A DNA stretch of 12,007 bases, taken from positions 1-12,007 of the forward strand of contig JAEXDU010000205.1 of NCBI GenBank assembly GCA_023401495.1, given 5' to 3'. Below the pieces are notes generated by a model. It saw only the letters and a list, made by a program, of their open reading frames with translations, had not been told where the DNA came from and searched no databases. Position numbers and translations under genes: made by a program. Shown piece by piece: positions 6,510-12,007 of this stretch (positions are counted from its first letter, which is position 1; every line of letters begins with the position of its first letter). Origin of the DNA: Bacillota bacterium. GTDB lineage: Bacteria > Bacillota > Clostridia > Oscillospirales > Acutalibacteraceae.

Positions 6510-7919
6510 ATGCCGGTCACGATAAAAAAAACAGAGATGCCTGTTCAGGCCCCGGATATCCGGAAAAACAATTTTGAACAGGTCGCTTTGGGATACACCG
6601 TAGAAATGGCTCTGGAAGAAGCGCAGAGATGTCTGAACTGCAAACACAAGCCATGCATTGCCGGCTGTCCCGTCGGGGTCAAAATCCCGGAGTTCATCAG
6701 CCAGTTGAAAAGCGGCGAATACGAGGCCGCTTATCAGACCATCCGCGAGACAAACGCGCTTCCCGCTGTCTGCGGCAGGGTCTGCCCTCAGGAGTCGCAA
6801 TGTGAAGCCAAATGTGTGCGGGGCATCAAAGGGGAACCGGTTGCAATCGGACGTCTGGAGCGGTTTGCGGCAGATTACCACATGCAGCACTTTTCAGAAG
6901 AAGCAGAAGCCGTAAAGTCGAACGGCATTCCGGTAGCCGTTGTGGGGGCGGGGCCTTCCGGCCTGACCTGCGCCGGCGAACTGGCGAAAAGAGGATATGA
7001 AGTCACGGTGTTCGAGGCGCTTCACCAGCCGGGCGGCGTACTGATCTACGGCATCCCCGAGTTCCGGCTCCCGAAAAAAATCGTGGCGTACGAAATTGAA
7101 AATCTGAAGAAATTGGGTGTAAAGATTCAGACGGATATCGTCATCGGCAAAACAATCTCTGTGGATGAGCTGTTTGAGCAGGGAATGCGGGCCGTATTCA
7201 TCGGCTCCGGGGCAGGGTTGCCCTCTTTCATGCAGATCGAGGGAGAAAGCCTGAACGGAGTATATTCTGCCAACGAGTACCTGACCAGAATCAATCTGAT
7301 GAAGGCTTATCTTCCGGATTATGGAACTCCCATTCTGAAAGGAAAATCTGTGGCCGTCGTGGGCGGCGGCAATGTCGCGATGGATGCCGCGAGAAGCGCG
7401 CTGAGAATCGGTGCGGAGTCCGTATCCATCGTCTACCGCCGCAGTATGGAGGAAATGCCGGCCCGGCAGGAAGAAGTGGAGCACGCCATGGAAGAAGGTG
7501 TACAGTTTCATCTGCTGACCAATCCGGTTCGTTTTATCGGGGATGAAAACGGCTGGCTCAGGGGTGTGGAATGCGTTAAAATGGAGCTTGGGGAACCCGA
7601 CGCATCCGGCCGCCGCAGACCCGTCGCGCAGAAGGGAAGCGAGTTTTTCCTCGACATCGATACCGCGATCATTGCGGTGGGAACCTCTCCAAATCCCCTG
7701 ATTCGAAAAACGACGGACGGTCTTGAAGTAAACAGGCACGGCTGCATCCTCACCCAGGAAGAAACGGGTGAAACAAGCCGAAAGGGTGTTTACGCAGGTG
7801 GGGACGCAGTTACCGGCGCCGCCACGGTCATTCTCGCCATGGGTGCCGGAAGAAAAGCGGCGGAGGCAATGGACCAATACATACAGAAAAGTTTCGGGGA
7901 ATCAAACAGCCTGAATTGA
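6510..7919 (+). CDS. nfnB: NfnB: large subunit of NADH-dependent reduced ferredoxin:NADP+ oxidoreductase
   Basis: The protein has 469 residues and resembles the small subunit of glutamate synthase (GltD/GltA type). The N-terminal iron-sulfur domain has two Cys groups: Cys41, 44, 49, 53 and Cys88, 92, 98, 102. The FAD Rossmann motif is VVGAGPSG (144-151) and the NADPH Rossmann motif VVGGGNVAMD (283-292). The FAD-closing motif is YAGGDAVTGAATVI (428-441). In bifurcating NfnAB this subunit holds the bifurcating FAD, binds NADPH and takes electrons from ferredoxin. Identification as NfnB rather than glutamate synthase rests on the directly preceding nfnA (one-nucleotide gap, AAAGGAG at 6494-6500) and the lack of a large glutamate synthase gene here. 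Two hairpins end the unit downstream. Confidence 0.92.
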   Translation: MPVTIKKTEMPVQAPDIRKNNFEQVALGYTVEMALEEAQRCLNCKHKPCIAGCPVGVKIPEFISQLKSGEYEAAYQTIRETNALPAVCGRVCPQESQCEAKCVRGIKGEPVAIGRLERFAADYHMQHFSEEAEAVKSNGIPVAVVGAGPSGLTCAGELAKRGYEVTVFEALHQPGGVLIYGIPEFRLPKKIVAYEIENLKKLGVKIQTDIVIGKTISVDELFEQGMRAVFIGSGAGLPSFMQIEGESLNGVYSANEYLTRINLMKAYLPDYGTPILKGKSVAVVGGGNVAMDAARSALRIGAESVSIVYRRSMEEMPARQEEVEHAMEEGVQFHLLTNPVRFIGDENGWLRGVECVKMELGEPDASGRRRPVAQKGSEFFLDIDTAIIAVGTSPNPLIRKTTDGLEVNRHGCILTQEETGETSRKGVYAGGDAVTGAATVILAMGAGRKAAEAMDQYIQKSFGESNSLN

Positions 7920-7999
7920 GTGATACGCTTTGCCAGGTGCATTTGTATTATTTGCGTTGATAAGGCAAAATAGATTTCGCCATCTTATCTCCTCAATAG

Positions 8000-8045
8000 A
8001 AAAAGAAAGACATCCGGGCCAACAAATCCGGATGTCTTTCTTTTT
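8000..8045. terminator. Bidirectional intrinsic terminator between convergent units
   Basis: A perfect 18-bp inverted repeat, AAAAAGAAAGACATCCGG (8000-8017) and its complement at 8028-8045, has a 10-nt loop. The T-tract on one side and A-tract on the other make it work in both directions, ending nfnB from the left and the TolC-like gene from the right. Confidence 0.9.
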
Positions 8046-8048
8046 GCC

Positions 8049-8099
8049 GGGAAGGTGCCACAGGAGGTCATATGCCGCCTGCAGCGCCTTTCCATTTTT
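8049..8099 (+). terminator. Second terminator-like hairpin
   Basis: GGGAAGGTGC (8049-8058) pairs with GCGCCTTTCC (8084-8093) with two G-T pairs. Inside, CAGG (8061-8064) pairs with CCTG (8078-8081), and GG/CC continues past one mismatch to a 7-nt loop. TTTTT at 8095-8099 follows, so it is oriented for transcription from the left. It stands 3 nt after the first terminator and 20 nt before the stop codon of the TolC-like gene. Confidence 0.6.
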
Positions 8100-8119
8100 C
8101 CTGCTTTGGCTTTATGAGT

Positions 8120-9151
8120 TCAGCTTCCCGCTGAATAGCCGTTTTTCATATTGGTATAGCTCAAATAATTGGAAAGCATCGCACTCAGGCTATCGGCCAA
8201 AGTGCTGCGGAGCGCCCTTAATTCCTGTGTCTTTCCATCCACCGCCCTCTGGCTGGAGTAACCGAGCAAAAAGGCCTGCTGTTCCAGCGCAAGCTCGTTT
8301 CCCTTCTGCTGTACACTGATGAGATTCTGCTGATAAACCGTGTAGGAATTTTTCAGTGCATCGTACAGCTTTTGAAATGTCACCTGCTCGGAGGCCCGCA
8401 CCTGCTGGAGCGCGATCTCCGCATTGTCCAACTCATAATCCGTATCGTAATTTTCCTCTGTATAATCATAGGTCAGCTTCGCCGCCTTGATTTTCTCGCT
8501 GTTTCTCCACATCTCGATCACATCTGCGCCATAATCAACGGCCGCAATCTCGTTAAAATTCAGGTCTGTGTCCGAAAGCGGCCTGACATTCATCGGAATG
8601 TCCCTCGGCAGATTCAGCAGCACGCGCAGGACGGCTTTTTTCTGTGTGAGCTGATCGCTCAGCTGGGTCAGGGTACTCTTTGCCTGATCCGCCTGCTGCC
8701 GAAGGGAGTCGACCTCTTTCTGCGAAGTGTAGCCCAAAGAAAACGCCTGCAATGCGGTGCCCCATGCTTTTTGGGCGTTATCCGCGGCTGTCTGCGCCTC
8801 GGTAAGGCGTTCGCTGTCCGCGCAGTAGGAGAGGTAGGCCAGCTTTGCGTTCAGCACCGTATTTTGCACCCTACTGTCGTACTCTTTTTGTGCCAATTTG
8901 TACTGGTACTTCGCGGCATCCTCCGACAGGTTATAGTAATCCGGGTCTTCTTTTTTCTCCTTGGCAATTTTAAGGTTGTTCAGCAGGTTTTGCAGCTCCA
9001 GACTGTAATCTTCCATAATGGTCTGAATCGTATTCATGGAAACCTCCGCCGGCGGGTTCGGCGCGGCCGGTGCTGTCTCCTCCGCAAAAGCGGGGATCGG
9101 CAAACTCGCTGTCAAAACAGCTGTCAGCAGAAATGCAATCCATTTTTTCAT
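8120..9151 (-). CDS. TolC-like (outer membrane efflux family) secreted protein
   Basis: The protein has 343 residues with a Sec signal peptide: KKW, a hydrophobic stretch, then AFA cut before Glu24; no lipobox Cys. The rest is mostly helical, rich in Gln, Ala, Lys and Leu. It shows the two-fold internal repeat of the TolC/OEP family: QAFSLGYTSQKEVD (135-148) and QAFLLGYSSQRAVD (292-305), 157 residues apart, each followed by a long helix. It is shorter than Gram-negative TolC (roughly 430-490 residues) and I see no obvious beta-barrel strands. Such proteins occur in Clostridia next to HlyD and FtsX-type transporter genes; their role there is unclear, perhaps extending a conduit through the wall. 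GGGAGGG lies just upstream of the ATG. It is last in the export operon, 61 nt after the adaptor gene. Confidence 0.82.
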   Translation of the reverse strand: MKKWIAFLLTAVLTASLPIPAFAEETAPAAPNPPAEVSMNTIQTIMEDYSLELQNLLNNLKIAKEKKEDPDYYNLSEDAAKYQYKLAQKEYDSRVQNTVLNAKLAYLSYCADSERLTEAQTAADNAQKAWGTALQAFSLGYTSQKEVDSLRQQADQAKSTLTQLSDQLTQKKAVLRVLLNLPRDIPMNVRPLSDTDLNFNEIAAVDYGADVIEMWRNSEKIKAAKLTYDYTEENYDTDYELDNAEIALQQVRASEQVTFQKLYDALKNSYTVYQQNLISVQQKGNELALEQQAFLLGYSSQRAVDGKTQELRALRSTLADSLSAMLSNYLSYTNMKNGYSAGS

Positions 9152-9212
9152 GTATTTTCCCTCCCGAAATCACTTTGGCTGTCTCTTTCCGGCACTGTTT
9201 CTGCAAAAGCAT

Positions 9213-10460
9213 TTATGTTTTAGATGGATTCGGCTTTACCTTCATCCCTTCTTTGATGCTGACATCCGGTTCCGACAGCACCGCTTCCCCTTCCTTCAGC
9301 CCTTCCAGAATTTCTACCGATTCCTGATCCTGGATTCCTTTTTTCACCGCCCTGATCACTGTTTTTCCGTCCTGTATCACAAAGACGCAGCTTTTACCTT
9401 CATAGTCGAATACGGCGGCGAGCGGCACTGTCAGCACACCGTCTTTCTTTTGGGTAATGATTCGGATATCCGCCTCATACCCCTGTTTCATCTGCGGGAG
9501 CGGGCCGGACGGTTCTATAGTCACTTTCACTCTTTTCTGATTGACGCCTAAGGAAGAGGTCATCTCTACGGCGCTTGGCGCGATTGCCGCCACCTTGCCT
9601 GCCGTCGTCTGCCTGTTTTCCGATCTGTCGATGATTTCGGTCTCATCCCCCAGCTGGATATTGACCGCATCATCCGCCAAAATATAGGCCTCCAGCTCCA
9701 TTTTATCTACATTTGCAATCACGAACGCAACGGTTCCCGGAGCGCCGATCGTATTCACTTCCACCTTTTTTTCGAGTATCACCCCGTCTATGGGCGATCT
9801 GACCTCCTGCTTTTCCAGACTGCGGGAGAGGCTCTCCCGGCTCAGCTCCGCCTGCTGCAGCTGCGCGTTATAAACCGCCTTTACGCTTGCGGGGGTATTC
9901 GCCTGCATCTGCTCCAGGTCGATTTTGGCGCTCTCAATCTGAGCCTGTGCGCTCTTCATGGCCGTTTCTTTCGCCTTCAGCTCCTTTGCGCTCAACGCCC
10001 CCTGATCCGCAAGAAGCTTCGCATAATGATAGTCGTCCAGCGCCAGCGCGTACGCATCCTCCGCCGCCGTGACCGCGAGCTTCAGTTTTTCAATGCTGCT
10101 CGCGTAATTTTTCACGTCGCTTCTTCCCTGAAAGGTAGCTTTTATCTCCTGGATCCTTGCGTCCTGATTCTCGAGCTGGAGCTGCAAATCGGCTTTCTCC
10201 ATGGACAAAAGCAGGTCCCCCCGCTTGACCTGCTGCCCCACATCGACGGGAATCTCCTGAATCAGGCCGCTCCCCTCGACGCTGGCGTTCCGAAACTCCT
10301 TGTATTTTACGGTGCCGATATCCTCCACGTATTTGCGGATATCCGCTTTTTGAGCGACCGCGACAGGCACTTCGGTGCCCTGATCGGAAAAATACAGCGC
10401 CGACAAAGCTGCAGCCGCCACAACTCCGATTCCTAACAGCAATAATTTTTTCTTTTTCAT
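9213..10460 (-). CDS. HlyD/RND-type efflux adaptor (membrane fusion protein)
   Basis: The protein has 415 residues. An N-terminal KKKK followed by a hydrophobic segment (about 6-24) acts as an uncleaved membrane anchor. The first lipoyl half-motif is GSGLIQEIPVDVGQQVKRGD (63-82). A long helical hairpin (about 90-215) follows, rich in Ala, Gln, Glu and Lys. The second half-motif is VRSPIDGVILEKKVEVN (220-236), then a beta-barrel domain and a C-terminal membrane-proximal domain ending around GEAVLSEPDVSIKEGMKV. This layout is that of MacA/AcrA-type adaptors linking an inner permease to an outer component. I chose ATG 10460: the in-frame ATG at 10496 would add 12 residues with no membrane character, and AGGGGG lies 10 nt upstream of 10460. 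It is 40 nt after the permease gene and 61 nt before the TolC-like gene, so the three are one operon. Confidence 0.88.
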   Translation of the reverse strand: MKKKKLLLLGIGVVAAAALSALYFSDQGTEVPVAVAQKADIRKYVEDIGTVKYKEFRNASVEGSGLIQEIPVDVGQQVKRGDLLLSMEKADLQLQLENQDARIQEIKATFQGRSDVKNYASSIEKLKLAVTAAEDAYALALDDYHYAKLLADQGALSAKELKAKETAMKSAQAQIESAKIDLEQMQANTPASVKAVYNAQLQQAELSRESLSRSLEKQEVRSPIDGVILEKKVEVNTIGAPGTVAFVIANVDKMELEAYILADDAVNIQLGDETEIIDRSENRQTTAGKVAAIAPSAVEMTSSLGVNQKRVKVTIEPSGPLPQMKQGYEADIRIITQKKDGVLTVPLAAVFDYEGKSCVFVIQDGKTVIRAVKKGIQDQESVEILEGLKEGEAVLSEPDVSIKEGMKVKPNPSKT

Positions 10461-10500
10461 GATTTCCCAACCCCCTACACAGTGAGATGATCCCATCGAT

Positions 10501-12007
10501 TTATTCCGCGCTCTTGAGAGATTCCACCATATCGATATCCCGAACCTTTTTCCCCAGCAGCAAATTGGCTGTCAGTGTAAAAACACCGACCAGCAGCGCG
10601 GCGATGAAATAGCTGGAGAGATTCAAAACCGCCGGAAGCCACATCGTTTCGGTCGCCGACATATTAAGGATCGCTTGGGTCAGCAGCTTCCCCGGCAAAA
10701 GACCGACGAGAACACCGAAAGCACTGAGAAAGAAATTCTCATAAAATATCAGGCTCTTCAGCTCACCTGTCGTAAAGCCCAAAACCGAAAGCGTCGCGAT
10801 TTCGCGCCTGCGCTCAAAAATATTGATATTGGTGATGTTGTAAATCACCGCAAAGGTCAGAATGCCCGCACCTAAGATCATGATGAGAATCATACTGTTC
10901 ATGGTGCCCATGGTCTGCTCCATATTGGAAACAATCTCGGCCTTTGACTGTACGGTGTTGACGTTCATCCTGTCCTTCAACTCCCGCACGACCTCTTTTT
11001 CATGCTCCAGATCCTCCAGCTGAACATATGCCGCATTGATCACAGTCCCTTCCCGCAGCAGGTAATCCAGATATTCCGTGCTGCAGATCGCGCTTTGTCC
11101 CAGCAGCTCCATGGTGTTCCCCCGGATGATCACCGGCTTTTTGTCGATTTCTTCGTTCTTGCCCGGGTAAAACGAACGCAGGAACACTCTGTCCCCAACA
11201 TTCACTCCCAGCGTATCCATCAGGCGCTTCGGCAGCAAAATCCCTTCTTTGGGAATGACCGCCTGCCTGCCCTCGGCATCCAGAACCCCATACAGCTGTG
11301 ACCCGCTGTCCAGCGCAATGATCCCGATGTCTTTTTTCCTCCATCCGCTGGTGATCTCCATCCCGCTTTCCAGAACCGGTTCTGCCGATTTGATGTGGTC
11401 GATGCTCCGCACATCGTTCAGTGCTCTGGAATCCAATATTTTGGAAAAGCTGACCTTCAAATCGAATTTTTGAATTTCCCGAAATTGGATATCCATCAGG
11501 TAATCGACGGAATTCTGAAAGCCCATCGCCATCAAAATCAGCACCGTGGAAAAGATGATCCCTACGGACGCCATCGCGGAGCGCTTTTTATACCGAAAAA
11601 TGTTCCGGATGATGATCTTCCAGCTGAAATTGATGCTCTTCCAGAACAGCTTCCAATTTTCCAGAAGAATCTTTCTGCCGGAGGCAGGGGCCTTCGGCCT
11701 CATGGATTCGGCCGGCATCAGCCGCAGCTCTTTTCTGCACGCGTTGTAACCCGCCACCACGCAGAAAAACAGGGCCAGCAAAGAGGCCGGAAGCACCAGA
11801 TCCCAGTGGATCACGGCATCGCCGATCGGAAGATTGTAGTATGTATTATAAAGATCCATCATGGCGCTGCCGACCACAAAAATCCCCATCAGCGACCCGA
11901 TCACGCTCCCCAGAATCCCGACCATGAGGGGGTACGTTTCGTAGTGGAGCATGATGTCCCAATCGCTGTAGCCGAGCGCTTTCAGAACCCCCATCAGCGT
12001 TCTCTGG
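10501..12007 (-). CDS. ABC transporter permease with two FtsX-type modules (C-terminal part)
   Basis: The frame runs off the right edge, so the N-terminus is missing; about 501 residues are present. The visible part starts in the end of a first FtsX module (GVLKALGYSDWDI, then two membrane segments, about 23-42 and 66-84 counted from the Met at 11994). After a cytoplasmic linker comes a second module: a membrane segment (about 139-158), a large extracytoplasmic MacB-type domain (about 160-360), and three more membrane segments (about 366-388, 421-441, 459-481). The motif IATLSVLGFTTGEL in the second module repeats the GVLKALGYSDWDI motif of the first. FtsX/MacB-type permeases use ATP-driven mechanotransmission to push substrates to adaptor proteins rather than a through-membrane channel. 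The ATPase gene is expected beyond 12007. Substrate is unknown. Confidence 0.88.
   Translation of the reverse strand, partial: QRTLMGVLKALGYSDWDIMLHYETYPLMVGILGSVIGSLMGIFVVGSAMMDLYNTYYNLPIGDAVIHWDLVLPASLLALFFCVVAGYNACRKELRLMPAESMRPKAPASGRKILLENWKLFWKSINFSWKIIIRNIFRYKKRSAMASVGIIFSTVLILMAMGFQNSVDYLMDIQFREIQKFDLKVSFSKILDSRALNDVRSIDHIKSAEPVLESGMEITSGWRKKDIGIIALDSGSQLYGVLDAEGRQAVIPKEGILLPKRLMDTLGVNVGDRVFLRSFYPGKNEEIDKKPVIIRGNTMELLGQSAICSTEYLDYLLREGTVINAAYVQLEDLEHEKEVVRELKDRMNVNTVQSKAEIVSNMEQTMGTMNSMILIMILGAGILTFAVIYNITNINIFERRREIATLSVLGFTTGELKSLIFYENFFLSAFGVLVGLLPGKLLTQAILNMSATETMWLPAVLNLSSYFIAALLVGVFTLTANLLLGKKVRDIDMVESLKSAE

Noticed and set aside
6894..7877. Long open frame on the - strand (327 codons) opposite nfnB
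   Set aside because: It is a shadow of a well-supported gene; its translation is rich in His, Arg and Phe with no domain signal. The frame at 2102-2956 opposite etfB is rejected for the same reason.
6510..7919. Glutamate synthase small subunit (GltD)
   Set aside because: The fold is shared, but no large subunit gene is near and nfnA is directly upstream with a one-nucleotide gap.
8372..9223. Long open frame on the + strand (283 codons) opposite the TolC-like gene
   Set aside because: It lies antisense to a gene with a clear signal peptide and family repeat; its translation has no recognisable domain.
10461..10496. Upstream start for the HlyD-type adaptor
   Set aside because: The 12 added residues lack membrane character and would separate the positively charged KKKK from the N-terminus; ATG 10460 gives the normal anchor.

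Overview
The window looks like a chromosomal segment of an anaerobic, moderate-GC Firmicute, most likely a member of the Clostridia. This rests on gene content and signals, not on a species match. The electron-transfer flavoprotein is of the type found in ferredoxin-linked (electron-bifurcating) systems. An NfnAB-type transhydrogenase is present, genes carry strong GGAGG ribosome-binding sites, and one gene probably starts with TTG. No rRNA, tRNA, CRISPR array or insertion sequence was seen.

Layout, left half (+ strand): the 3' part of a nitronate monooxygenase/FabK-like FMN enzyme (1-617); a 327-nt control region (618-944) with a near-consensus sigma-54 promoter (806-822) and a possible 22-codon leader ORF; an acyl-CoA dehydrogenase (945-2078); etfB (2093-2878) and etfA (2892-3914). 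A 278-nt gap with hairpins and a possible promoter follows. Then come a free-standing NRPS-type adenylation enzyme (4193-5626), nfnA (5666-6508) and nfnB (6510-7919). Two terminator-like hairpins (8000-8099) close this half.

Layout, right half (- strand, convergent): an export operon read from right to left. It encodes a two-module FtsX/MacB-type ABC permease (10501 to beyond 12007, N-terminus cut), an HlyD/RND-type periplasmic-adaptor-like protein (9213-10460) and a secreted TolC-like helical protein (8120-9151). The ATPase is not in the window and would be expected upstream of the permease, beyond 12007.

How the genes may work together (inference): acyl-CoA dehydrogenase plus EtfAB would reduce an enoyl-thioester with NADH, possibly also reducing ferredoxin. 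NfnAB could then use reduced ferredoxin plus NADH to make NADPH. The adenylation enzyme between them keeps its ATP-binding and catalytic residues but has Val where amino-acid-activating domains have the Asp that holds the alpha-amino group. It therefore probably activates an acid without an alpha-amino group. The block could be a sigma-54-controlled reductive fermentation pathway or a small biosynthetic pathway. The adenylation enzyme with its unknown substrate and absent carrier, together with the sigma-54 promoter, is the least explained and most interesting part.
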